Shown: positions 1 to 5,816, counted from the stretch's first letter. The stretch: 7,673 nt of DNA from Bifidobacterium breve (GCA_943331415.1 CALQLM010000040.1:1-7673); one strand, 5' to 3'. Numbers and translations are program-made. Notes: generated from the sequence alone by a model not told the origin.

Positions 1-524
1 ATGACACCGTCAGTGCCATGCTCGATGCCGTTGGTTCTGATCTACGCGAATTGGCCTCGGTCTGTTCGCAACTGGTCGCCGATACCGGCGGTCAGGTGGA
101 CGCCGATGCCGTGCGGCGATATCACAGCGGTAAGGCTGAGGTCACCGGGTTTGATATCGCCGACCTGGCGGTCGTGGGTGATATCGCAGGCTCCACCGAA
201 GCGCTGCGGTGGGCGATGCTGCGCGGGGTGGCCCATGTCCTCATCGCCGACGCGCTGGCCGAGGCGGTCCATGCGATCGCGCGTGTTCGACCGCTCAGCG
301 GTGACCCCCACCGGTTGGCAGGCGAGATCGGAATGCCGGGTTGGAAAGTCCGCAAGGCCAGGGATCAGTCGCGGCGATGGTCGCGGGATACGGTCGCAAC
401 CGCCATCCAGTTGGTGGCTGCGCTGAACGCCGACGTCAAGGGTGCGGCTGCTAATCCCGACTACGCGCTGGAAAACGCGGTGCGCAAGGTCGCGGAATTG
501 GCCGCAGGCGGCCGCAGAGGCTGA
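1..524 (+). CDS. holA: DNA polymerase III subunit delta, C-terminal part (5' end outside window)
   Basis: This is the C-terminal 173 residues of the clamp-loader delta subunit; the reading frame is already open at base 3 and ends with TGA at 522-524. Delta opens the beta sliding clamp and forms part of the clamp-loader pentamer at the replication fork. The family is usually about 315-345 residues, so roughly the N-terminal half, with the clamp-binding region, lies upstream. What is visible is all helical: the collar domain with the run [18 protein letters not shown] followed by the RWS motif, then ALNADVKG and [12 protein letters not shown], which match the usual delta C-terminus (lgi-p-f-v-k-qar-ws ... 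d-d-Kg ... aLe). The ATG at 18 is internal, not the start. The gene converges on rpsT with only 12 bp between stop codons, the same arrangement as in M. tuberculosis (Rv2413c/rpsT). Family assignment is from remembered sequence patterns plus synteny. Confidence 0.9.
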   Translation, partial: DTVSAMLDAVGSDLRELASVCSQLVADTGGQVDADAVRRYHSGKAEVTGFDIADLAVVGDIAGSTEALRWAMLRGVAHVLIADALAEAVHAIARVRPLSGDPHRLAGEIGMPGWKVRKARDQSRRWSRDTVATAIQLVAALNADVKGAAANPDYALENAVRKVAELAAGGRRG

Positions 525-536
525 GCGACGCTGCGG
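512..536. terminator. Possible weak bidirectional hairpin at the holA/rpsT junction
   Basis: CCGCAG at 512-517 and CTGCGG at 531-536 form a 6-bp GC-rich stem with a 13-nt loop spanning the holA stop codon, immediately before the rpsT stop codon. There is no T-tract on either strand, so it is not a classical intrinsic terminator. Mycobacterial terminators often lack U-tracts, but the stem is short and could be chance. Confidence 0.2.
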
Positions 537-797
537 TCAGAGCTTGTGCAGCGCCAGTGCCAGCGCCGACTTCTTGTTGGCGGCCTGGTTCTTGTGGATG
601 ACGCCCTTGCTGGCTGCCTTATCCAACTTGCGGCTCGTCGAGGCCAGCAGCTCGCTGGCCTTGTCCTTATCGCCCTCAGCGGCGGCGGAGCGGAACGCGC
701 GGATAGCAGTGTGAAGTGAGGACTTCACCGACTTGTTGCGCAGCCTGCGGCGCTCGTTGGTGATGTTGCGCTTCTGCTGCGACTTGATGTTGGCCAC
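537..797 (-). CDS. rpsT: 30S ribosomal protein bS20
   Basis: This 86-residue protein is complete and of normal length for bS20, a primary 16S rRNA binder that helps assemble the 30S body. The N-terminus [18 protein letters not shown], the basic helical middle ([16 protein letters not shown]) and the C-terminal [16 protein letters not shown] segment are hallmark S20 sequence. The start codon is GTG (CAC at 795-797 on the plus strand), preceded by GAAGGA (TCCTTC at 806-811) with 8 bases between. No ATG fits the conserved N-terminus, so GTG is secure. It is monocistronic, convergent with holA and divergent from the ATP-grasp operon. A promoter and a large palindrome lie upstream (889-918 and 851-887). 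In E. coli S20 limits its own translation; whether that holds here cannot be told from sequence. Confidence 0.98.
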   Translation of the reverse strand: MANIKSQQKRNITNERRRLRNKSVKSSLHTAIRAFRSAAAEGDKDKASELLASTSRKLDKAASKGVIHKNQAANKKSALALALHKL

Positions 798-850
798 GCG
801 TTAGTTCCTTCACACAGTTCAAAGACGGTTTCGTTGGTCCTACGTTGTCT

Positions 851-887
851 GCACTGCGCCGGGACAGGTGCCCTCGCGGCGCAGTGC
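851..887. repeat. Perfect 10-bp inverted repeat in the rpsT leader / start region
   Basis: GCACTGCGCC at 851-860 and its exact complement GGCGCAGTGC at 878-887 flank a 17-nt spacer. Inside the spacer GGG (861-863) and CCC (871-873) can pair as an inner stem. Relative to the predicted rpsT start near 882 it spans roughly -5 to +32. It could act as a hairpin at the 5' end of the rpsT mRNA, as a DNA operator, or as part of the leader region upstream of the plus-strand operon. The arms are perfect and seen directly; the role is inference. Confidence 0.6.
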
Positions 888-888
888 G

Positions 889-918
889 AGAATACCAGTT
901 CCGGTCCGATAGTCCCAA
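889..918 (-). promoter_or_regulatory. Probable sigma-A-type promoter for rpsT (extended -10)
   Basis: On the minus strand, TATTCT (plus 889-894) is directly preceded by TGG, giving an extended -10 of the TGN-TATTCT type. TTGGGA (plus 913-918) lies 18 bp upstream as a 4/6 match to a -35. The predicted start is near plus position 882, giving a leader of about 85 nt before the rpsT GTG. The promoter overlaps a DosR-like box (900-919), and its predicted start falls inside the palindrome at 851-887. This is read by eye and has no experimental support. Confidence 0.55.
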
Positions 919-919
919 A
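900..919. promoter_or_regulatory. DosR-like box, one good half-site (tentative)
   Basis: Read on the plus strand, the 20 bases at 900-919 match 15 of 20 positions of the published mycobacterial DosR (DevR) palindrome consensus (TTSGGGACT half-sites). The right half, ATAGTCCCAAA, matches 10 of 11; the left half is degenerate. It overlaps the -35 region proposed for rpsT. Neither neighbour is a member of the classical DosR regulon that I know of, so this may be chance. Confidence 0.25.
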
Positions 920-961
920 GCGGAGCTTCTCAGCCTGCGGAAACGGCGGTTCTCATGCAGC

Positions 962-2620
962 ATGTCACCTGTGACTCCGCGTAGCGCACGGGCTGGGAGC
1001 GGCGGGGCCGCCCCGCCGTCGGCCCTCCCCGTCGATGACCATATCTTTGGCGGCTACCGCAACCTGGGCACCTATGGGGCCGCGTTCGACGAGATGTTCG
1101 ACCGTCGGGGCAGCGCCCGAGCACCCTACAAGGGCATTTACGCCGAATTGGCCCCGACGGGTACCGACGAACTGGGGGCGCGGGCCGAGGCGCTCGGGCG
1201 CGCCTTCGTCGATCAGGGCATCACCTTCTCGTTGTCCGGGCAGGAGCGGCCGTTTCCCCTCGACCTGGTTCCGCGGGTCATCTCCGCGGCCGAATGGGCG
1301 CGCCTGGAGGCCGGGATCACCCAGCGGGTGATCGCCCTGGAGCGTTTTCTGGACGACATCTATGGCGACCAGGAGATCCTGCGGGACGGTGTCATCCCGC
1401 GCCGGCTGGTCACGTCCTGCGAGCATTTTCATCGCGAAGCCGTCGGTATCAGCCCGCCCAACAGCGTCCGCATCCACGTCGCCGGCATCGACCTCGTCCG
1501 CGATGCGCAGGGCACCTTCCGGGTGCTGGAGGACAATCTGCGCTCACCGTCGGGTGTCTCCTATGTCATGGAGAACAGACGGGTCATGACCCGCGTCTTC
1601 CCGAATCTGTTCGGAACCCATCGGGTGCGATCGGTCGACGATTACCCGTCGCATCTGCTGCGGGCGCTCCGCAATGCCGCGGCCACCAACGAGAGCGATC
1701 CCACCGTTGTGGTGCTCACCCCGGGTCCCTTCAACTCCGCGTATTTCGAACACTCGCTGCTGGCTCGGCAGATGGGGGTTGAACTCGTCGAGGGCCCGGA
1801 CCTGTTCTGCCGTGACAACGCCGTCTATATGCGCACCACCGAGGGTGAGCGGCAGGTCGACGTGATCTATCGCCGGATCGACGACGAATACCTCGATCCG
1901 ATGCACTTTCGGCCCGACTCGATCCTCGGTGTCGCCGGCGTGCTGAACGCCGCCCGGGCCGGGAATGTGGTGATCTCCAGTGCGGTGGGCAACGGTGTCG
2001 GGGATGACAAGCTGGTGTACACCTACGTCCCCACCATCATCGAGTACTACCTGGGGGAGAAGCCACTACTGGCCAATGTCGACACTCTGCGCTGCTGGCT
2101 CGACGACGAGCGGGCGGAGGTACTCGACCGTATCGACGAACTGGTCATCAAACCTGTCGATGGCTCGGGCGGTTACGGCATCGTGTTCGGACCCAATGCT
2201 TCAGAGAAGGAACTCGCGACGATCCGCCGCAAGGTCTCCGCCGATCCGCGCGGCTGGATCGCCCAACCGGTGGTGCAGTTGTCAACCGTTCCCACCAAGG
2301 TTGGTGACACATTGGCCCCGCGCCATGTCGACCTGCGCCCGTTCGCGGTCAATGACGGCGAGCAGGTGTGGGTGCTGCCCGGCGGGCTTACCCGGGTTGC
2401 GCTGACCGAGGGGTCGCTGGTGGTCAACTCCAGCCAGGGCGGCGGATCCAAGGACACCTGGGTGTTGGCATCGCGAACCTCGCCTGCGGCCCGCGAGCTG
2501 GCTGCCGCGCAAGCGGTCAAGACGCTGCCGCGCTCGACCGCCGCCGCCGAGATGCATCCGCTCCAGCAGCAAGTCATGAGCGACCAGCAGCAACAGCAAC
2601 AGCAGACGGGAGTCCGGTGA
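962..2620 (+). CDS. Circularly permuted ATP-grasp protein (DUF404/DUF407 type; Rv2411c counterpart)
   Basis: This 552-residue cytosolic protein has the circularly permuted ATP-grasp fold, a class predicted to make amide bonds by forming an acyl-phosphate from ATP and a carboxylate. Family blocks in order: LEDNLRSPSGVSYVMENR (189-206), YRRIDDEYLDP (303-313), the glycine-rich nucleotide loop KPVDGSGGYG (397-406), HVDLRPF (455-461), PGGLTRVA (473-480) and QGGGSKDTWV (492-501). No signal peptide or membrane segment is visible. The ATG at 962 gives the length I remember for Rv2411c (about 551). The same frame stays open to an ATG at 845, but that extension runs through the rpsT promoter and reads as basic low-complexity sequence; a GTG at 971 is another option. 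The Shine-Dalgarno is weak. The C-terminus ends in a seven-glutamine tract (residues 542-548). The gene is first of three coupled genes. Substrate and product are unknown. Confidence 0.88.
   Translation: MSPVTPRSARAGSGGAAPPSALPVDDHIFGGYRNLGTYGAAFDEMFDRRGSARAPYKGIYAELAPTGTDELGARAEALGRAFVDQGITFSLSGQERPFPLDLVPRVISAAEWARLEAGITQRVIALERFLDDIYGDQEILRDGVIPRRLVTSCEHFHREAVGISPPNSVRIHVAGIDLVRDAQGTFRVLEDNLRSPSGVSYVMENRRVMTRVFPNLFGTHRVRSVDDYPSHLLRALRNAAATNESDPTVVVLTPGPFNSAYFEHSLLARQMGVELVEGPDLFCRDNAVYMRTTEGERQVDVIYRRIDDEYLDPMHFRPDSILGVAGVLNAARAGNVVISSAVGNGVGDDKLVYTYVPTIIEYYLGEKPLLANVDTLRCWLDDERAEVLDRIDELVIKPVDGSGGYGIVFGPNASEKELATIRRKVSADPRGWIAQPVVQLSTVPTKVGDTLAPRHVDLRPFAVNDGEQVWVLPGGLTRVALTEGSLVVNSSQGGGSKDTWVLASRTSPAARELAAAQAVKTLPRSTAAAEMHPLQQQVMSDQQQQQQQTGVR
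2585..2605 (+). repeat. CAG/CAA triplet tract encoding seven glutamines
   Basis: Seven consecutive CAG or CAA codons (four CAG-type runs interrupted by CAA) lie just before the stop of the ATP-grasp gene. A shorter QQQ run lies at 2564-2572, and the 10-mer CCAGCAGCAA occurs twice (2563-2572 and 2584-2593). This suggests slippage or local duplication. The tract ends three bases before the Shine-Dalgarno of the next gene. Confidence 0.85.
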
Positions 2621-2622
2621 TG
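2608..2622 (+). promoter_or_regulatory. Shine-Dalgarno and TGATG coupling junction of the alpha-E gene
   Basis: GGGAG at 2608-2612 lies 7 bases before ATG at 2620-2622. That ATG shares its A with the upstream TGA at 2618-2620, so ribosomes ending the ATP-grasp gene can restart directly. An in-frame GTG at 2617 is an alternative start one codon earlier. This junction decides the start of the alpha-E gene against the longer upstream open frame. Confidence 0.75.
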
Positions 2623-3606
2623 CTGGCCCGAAATGCTGAGGCGCTGTATTGGATCGGCCGCTATGTCGAGCGCGCCGATGACACCGCACGCATCCTGGAT
2701 GTGACGGTGCACCAACTTCTGGAAGATTCCACCGCCGATCCCGACCGAACCTCACGGGTCCTGCTGGAAGTGCTTGGGATCGAGCCTCCGCAAACCCGAC
2801 TCGATATGTGGGCGTTGACCGATCTGGTCGCGTTCAACCGCGGACTCACCCGCGGTTTTTCGATCGTCGATGCGATCACTGCCGCGCGCGAAAGTGCTCG
2901 ATCAGCACGAGAAGTGATCTCCAGCGATATGTGGGAGTGCCTCAACACCACCTACAACGCACTGGCCGAGCGCGAACGGGCGGCCCGACGACTCGGGCCA
3001 CATGAGTTCTTCACCTTCGTCGAGGGGCGCGCCGCGATGTTCGCCGGACTGGCCGACTCCACGCTATCCCGCGATGACGGCTACCGGTTCCTGGTGCTCG
3101 GGCGAGCATTGGAGCGCGTGGATATGACGGTGCGTCTGCTGTTATCCCGCGTTGGTGACAGCGCGTCCTCGCCGACCTGGGTCAGTGTGCTGCGGGCGGC
3201 CGGTGCGCATGACACCTACCTTCGGACTCATCGCGGCGTACTGGACGCCAACCGAGTCATCGAGTTCATGCTGCTTGACCGGCAGTTCCCACGCTCAGCC
3301 TTTTATTCCCTCAAACTCGCCGAGCACAGCCTCGACGAGTTGATGCAAGGTCTGAGCGATCGGGCCGGTGCCGGTGCCGAAGCGCGGCGTCTACTCGGCC
3401 GGGCCCGCAGTGAGCTCGAATTCATTCGCCCGGGTGTACTTCTGGATTCGCTGGAGAACCGGCTTGCCGGGCTTCAGGCAACCTGCCGGGACGTCGGAGA
3501 AGCATTGGCGCTGAGGTACTTCCGATTCGCGCCATGGGTGGAGTGGTCCGACGCCGGGCGCGGCCAAGATCTGGTGTCGGGTGAGGTTGAGGAGGGCGGG
3601 GCCTGA
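2620..3606 (+). CDS. Alpha-E domain protein (DUF403; Rv2410c counterpart)
   Basis: This 328-residue, largely helical cytosolic protein of the alpha-E (DUF403) family is close to the usual length of 310-330. Family blocks seen: MLARNAEALYWIGRYVERAD (1-20), AREVISSDMWECLN (96-109), GRALERVDMTVRLL (161-174) and LLDRQFPRSAFYSL (218-231). The segments at 13-26 and 161-174 resemble each other (GR-x-x-ER-x-D-x-T-x-R-x-L), which suggests an internally duplicated helical unit. No catalytic motif is recognisable; the family is found almost always beside a circularly permuted ATP-grasp gene and often a transglutaminase, and is thought to be a partner or scaffold in their reaction. The reading frame stays open upstream to 2368, but family conservation begins at MLARNAEALYW, and a good Shine-Dalgarno and the TGATG overlap support the start used. 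It overlaps the next gene by one base. Confidence 0.9.
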   Translation: MLARNAEALYWIGRYVERADDTARILDVTVHQLLEDSTADPDRTSRVLLEVLGIEPPQTRLDMWALTDLVAFNRGLTRGFSIVDAITAARESARSAREVISSDMWECLNTTYNALAERERAARRLGPHEFFTFVEGRAAMFAGLADSTLSRDDGYRFLVLGRALERVDMTVRLLLSRVGDSASSPTWVSVLRAAGAHDTYLRTHRGVLDANRVIEFMLLDRQFPRSAFYSLKLAEHSLDELMQGLSDRAGAGAEARRLLGRARSELEFIRPGVLLDSLENRLAGLQATCRDVGEALALRYFRFAPWVEWSDAGRGQDLVSGEVEEGGA

Positions 3607-3608
3607 TG
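3589..3608 (+). promoter_or_regulatory. Strong Shine-Dalgarno and TGATG junction of the transglutaminase gene
   Basis: GAGGAGGG at 3589-3596 precedes ATG 3606-3608 by 9 bases. The ATG shares its A with the alpha-E stop TGA (3604-3606). This is the strongest ribosome-binding sequence of the operon, suggesting both coupling and independent initiation. An in-frame ATG three codons later (3615) is less well spaced. Confidence 0.75.
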
Positions 3609-4445
3609 TGGCGAATGCGCGTCGTACACAGGACCGGTTACGCCTATAAGACGCCGGTCACCGCGTCCTACAACGAAGCCCGGCTCACACCGAGATCGGA
3701 CCCCAGGCAGAACGTCATCATCAATCGTGTCGAGACCGCTCCGGCGACCCGGTCCTACCGTTACGTCGATTACTGGGGCACCGCGGTGACCGCATTCGAC
3801 TTGCACGCCCCGCACACCGAGCTGGAGGTGACGTCGTCCTCGGTCGTTGAGACGGACACCCCTGAGCCACCGGTGGCCACGATCAGCTGGCCCGAATTGG
3901 ATTCGGCAGCAGTGTTGGACCGTTTCAACGAGGTCCTGACACCGGCTCGATACACGCCGGCCAGTAAGCGGATCGAGCGCACTGCGAAGCATCTCGCCAA
4001 AGGCCGTCGACCACACGATGCCGTGCTGGCCACCGCGAAATGGGTGCACTCCGAATTGCAGTACGTTCGCGGTACGACCGGTGTTCACTCCTCAGGGCTC
4101 GACGCGCTCGAGGAGGGCAAGGGAGTGTGTCAAGACTTTGCCCACCTCACCTTGATCCTGTTGCGCTCCATGGGAATTCCAGCCCGCTACGTCTCCGGCT
4201 ACCTGCACCCCAACCCAGACGCGGCGATCGGTGAAGCAGTCGAAGGCGAAAGCCACGCCTGGATTCAGGCGTGGACCGGTAGCTGGTGGAATTACGATCC
4301 GACCAATGACACTGAGATCAACGAGCAGTACATCAGTGTCGGCTTCGGACGCAGCTACGACGACGTGACCCCGCTGAAAGGGATCTACCTCGGTCATGGT
4401 TCCAGCGATCTCGACGTCGTCGTGGAAATGACCAGGCTCGCGTAG
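3606..4445 (+). CDS. Bacterial transglutaminase-like cysteine peptidase/amidase-fold protein (Rv2409c counterpart)
   Basis: This 279-residue cytosolic protein has two parts: an N-terminal beta-rich domain of the bacterial transglutaminase N-terminal type (about 1-90, with MRVVHRTGYAYKTPV and SYNEARLTPR) and a transglutaminase/papain-like core (about 120-260). The catalytic triad is intact: Cys175 in GKGVCQDFAHL, His217 in GESHAWIQAW and Asp231 in WWNYDPTND. Such proteins cleave, transfer or form amide bonds through a thioester on the cysteine; most bacterial members are thought to be proteases or amidases rather than cross-linkers. There is no signal peptide. It is third in the coupled operon, so it probably trims, transfers or reverses the amide product made by the ATP-grasp partner; this is inference from context. 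It converges on the metallo-hydrolase gene with 4 bp between stops. Confidence 0.92.
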   Translation: MWRMRVVHRTGYAYKTPVTASYNEARLTPRSDPRQNVIINRVETAPATRSYRYVDYWGTAVTAFDLHAPHTELEVTSSSVVETDTPEPPVATISWPELDSAAVLDRFNEVLTPARYTPASKRIERTAKHLAKGRRPHDAVLATAKWVHSELQYVRGTTGVHSSGLDALEEGKGVCQDFAHLTLILLRSMGIPARYVSGYLHPNPDAAIGEAVEGESHAWIQAWTGSWWNYDPTNDTEINEQYISVGFGRSYDDVTPLKGIYLGHGSSDLDVVVEMTRLA

Positions 4446-4449
4446 AACG

Positions 4450-5277
4450 TCACTCGACGCGGACACGCAGCAGGTCATCACCGAGTTCCACCCGGCCGCT
4501 GAACTCATTGGCAGCCAACGCGCGCCACTGGTCCTCCTGGCCGGGGGCCAGCGGAGGCACATAGTGAGTCAGCACCAGGGTGTCGACGCCGGCTCGGGCA
4601 GCGGTGGCTGCCGCCTGCTCCACCGATGAGTGGTAATCGAGGATGTCCCTGAGTCGTTGGACCGGTACCTGGTCGACGAGATCCTTGCGGATCACGGTGT
4701 GCACAAGTGCATTGGCGCCACGGGCCAAATCGTCGAGGGTTGCGCACGGCACCGTGTCCCCGGCCAGCACTACTGACGCCTCTTCGTACTCGATGCGGAA
4801 GGCAATAGTGGGCTCCACCGGCCGATGGTCGGTCGCAGCGGCGGTAATCCGCACGCCGCGGTCATTCCACACCTCACCCTTTGCGTACTCGCTGACGATG
4901 ACGTCAGGCGGGGCGGTGATATCTGCGTGATGACCGATTCGGTAGGAGATGTCGGGCGCCAAAGCCGCCAGAGTCGCCTCCACCACTGCCTTGGTCCCGG
5001 GTGGTCCGATGATCGGCAGGGGTGCCGGGCCGAACGAATTGATCCATCGCGTGGTGATGACATCCGAGAGATCGGCGATGTGGTCGCTGTGCAGATGGGT
5101 GAGGAGTACGGCGGTGAGGTTCGTCGCGCCCACGCCGACCGCAGCAGCCCGCATGAGCACACCTCGACCGCAGTCGATCAGAAAGGTCTGCTCTCCGGCG
5201 ACCACCAGGGTGGAGGGACCCGCACGGTTGGGGTCGACCATCGGACTTCCGGTTCCGGTCAGGATGATTTCGATCAT
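4450..5277 (-). CDS. RNase Z-like metallo-beta-lactamase-fold hydrolase (Rv2407 counterpart)
   Basis: This 275-residue cytosolic protein belongs to the metallo-beta-lactamase superfamily, RNase Z/ElaC-like branch. Metal-binding residues seen: HLHSDH (61-66), His151 in AAATDHRP, Asp174 in LAGDT and His238 in LTHYVP; His216 in DYHSSVEQA matches the conserved His before the last motif of RNase Z. RNase Z cuts the 3' trailer from pre-tRNAs. However, only 22 residues separate His151 from Asp174, where bacterial RNase Z carries its tRNA-gripping exosite arm. The usual HS-R-Y ending after LTH is replaced by YVPPLAPG. The M. tuberculosis counterpart has been labelled ribonuclease Z; another phosphodiester or ester substrate is possible. 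The start ATG (5275-5277) gives the conserved [13 protein letters not shown]-terminus; GAAGGGG lies rather far (12 bases) upstream. Divergent from the CBS gene. Confidence 0.85.
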   Translation of the reverse strand: MIEIILTGTGSPMVDPNRAGPSTLVVAGEQTFLIDCGRGVLMRAAAVGVGATNLTAVLLTHLHSDHIADLSDVITTRWINSFGPAPLPIIGPPGTKAVVEATLAALAPDISYRIGHHADITAPPDVIVSEYAKGEVWNDRGVRITAAATDHRPVEPTIAFRIEYEEASVVLAGDTVPCATLDDLARGANALVHTVIRKDLVDQVPVQRLRDILDYHSSVEQAAATAARAGVDTLVLTHYVPPLAPGQEDQWRALAANEFSGRVELGDDLLRVRVE

Positions 5278-5317
5278 TTGCCTGTCTTACCCCTTCGCAG
5301 TGGCGAACAGGCTTCCG

Positions 5318-5335
5318 CGACTCCCTTCAGAGTCG
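5318..5335. promoter_or_regulatory. 18-bp palindrome CGACTC-N6-GAGTCG (possible operator)
   Basis: Perfect 6-bp arms at 5318-5323 and 5330-5335 lie in the 107-bp divergent gap. It overlaps a possible minus-strand -10 (TACGAC, plus 5332-5337). It could be a repressor site for the metallo-hydrolase gene or a short leader hairpin. Role unproven. Confidence 0.4.
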
Positions 5336-5360
5336 TAGCCTGGTGTGAGATCCATCACAA
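5332..5360 (-). promoter_or_regulatory. Possible promoter of the RNase Z-like gene
   Basis: On the minus strand TTGTGA (plus 5355-5360, 4/6 to the -35 consensus) and TACGAC (plus 5332-5337, 3/6 to the -10) are separated by 17 bp, with a predicted start near 5325. The -35 coincides with the right arm of the Crp-like site, so a bound regulator would block it. Weak -10; low confidence. Confidence 0.3.
5344..5359. promoter_or_regulatory. Crp/Fnr-family binding site TGTGA-N6-TCACA
   Basis: TGTGAGATCCATCACA has both five-base arms exactly matching the classical Crp consensus, which is also recognised by the mycobacterial cAMP receptor protein (Rv3676 in M. tuberculosis). Its centre is 33 bp upstream of the CBS gene start and about 75 bp upstream of the RNase Z-like gene start, so one site could control both. 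It overlaps the proposed minus-strand -35 and would lie close to or downstream of a plus-strand start, which favours repression over activation. Confidence 0.6.
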
Positions 5361-5384
5361 CAGGTGCGGGAAGGTGGGGTAAGA

Positions 5385-5816
5385 ATGCGTATCGCGGACA
5401 TTCTGCGCAGCAAGGGACCGGCGGTGGCGACGGTCACCCCGAGGACCACGGTGACCGAACTGCTTGCCGAACTGACCGTCCGCAACGTCGGTTCCCTGGT
5501 GGTGGTCGGCGCTGACGGGGTGGTCGGCATCGTGTCTGAGCGCGACGTAGTGCGCAAGCTGCACGAAATCGGACCCGACCTTATGCACCGGCCTGTGACT
5601 GACGTCATGAGTGTCGTGGTGGTGACCTGTGGTCCCGACGATCGGGTGGACGACCTGGCTGCGCTGATGACCGATAACCGGGTGCGCCACGTTCCGGTTC
5701 TCGTCGATGGCCGGTTGGCCGGCATCGTGAGCATCGGCGATGTGGTCAAGAGCCGGATGCAGGAGATGGCGGCGGAGCATCAACAGTTGACGGCCTACAT
5801 CACACAGGGCGGCTGA
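5385..5816 (+). CDS. Two-CBS-domain protein (Rv2406c counterpart)
   Basis: This 143-residue protein is made almost entirely of a Bateman module. CBS1 spans about 4-60 with the motif GIVSERDVVRKL (48-59), and CBS2 about 70-125 with RHVPVLVDGRLAGIVSIGDV (101-120). The paired GIVS-x-x-DV strand/helix ends are the typical adenosyl-nucleotide binding elements (ATP, AMP, SAM or NAD in characterised relatives), so a ligand-sensing role is likely, but the ligand and partner are unknown. No catalytic or DNA-binding domain is attached, and there is no signal peptide or membrane segment. ATG 5385 is preferred: it is preceded by the purine-rich GGGAAGGTGGGGTAAG and gives about the Rv2406c length (142). 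The in-frame GTG at 5364 would place the ribosome-binding sequence inside the gene. The upstream Crp-like site suggests cAMP or related control. Convergent with the PemK-like gene, 13 bp between stops. Confidence 0.92.
   Translation: MRIADILRSKGPAVATVTPRTTVTELLAELTVRNVGSLVVVGADGVVGIVSERDVVRKLHEIGPDLMHRPVTDVMSVVVVTCGPDDRVDDLAALMTDNRVRHVPVLVDGRLAGIVSIGDVVKSRMQEMAAEHQQLTAYITQGG

Noticed and set aside
908..913. GATAGT as a -10 for the ATP-grasp operon.
   Set aside because: 4/6 match with no -35 at a usable distance; it also lies inside the DosR-like box, so no promoter was called for the operon.
845..961. Upstream extension of the ATP-grasp gene to the ATG at 845 (39 extra residues).
   Set aside because: It would run through the rpsT promoter and the 10-bp palindrome, is arginine-rich without family conservation, and the ATG at 962 gives the expected family length.
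965..1477. 170-codon minus-strand open frame opposite the ATP-grasp gene.
   Set aside because: Antisense shadow in GC-rich sequence; no domain and no plausible ribosome-binding site noted.
2368..2619. Open frame extending the alpha-E gene 84 codons upstream.
   Set aside because: It overlaps conserved ATP-grasp coding sequence (PGGLTRVA, QGGGSKDTW) in another frame; family conservation and a Shine-Dalgarno support the start at 2620.
3474..4088. 204-codon minus-strand open frame opposite the alpha-E/transglutaminase genes.
   Set aside because: Antisense shadow of two well-supported genes in high-GC DNA; its translation is Arg/Gly-rich with no recognisable domain.
4439..4461. CGCGT/ACGCG 5-bp stem across the transglutaminase/metallo-hydrolase junction as a terminator.
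   Set aside because: Short stem with a 13-nt loop and no T-tract; expected often by chance at this GC content.
4825..5382. 185-codon plus-strand open frame across the RNase Z-like gene and the divergent gap.
   Set aside because: Lies opposite a gene with intact metal-binding motifs, and runs through the Crp-like site and palindrome; no recognisable protein family.
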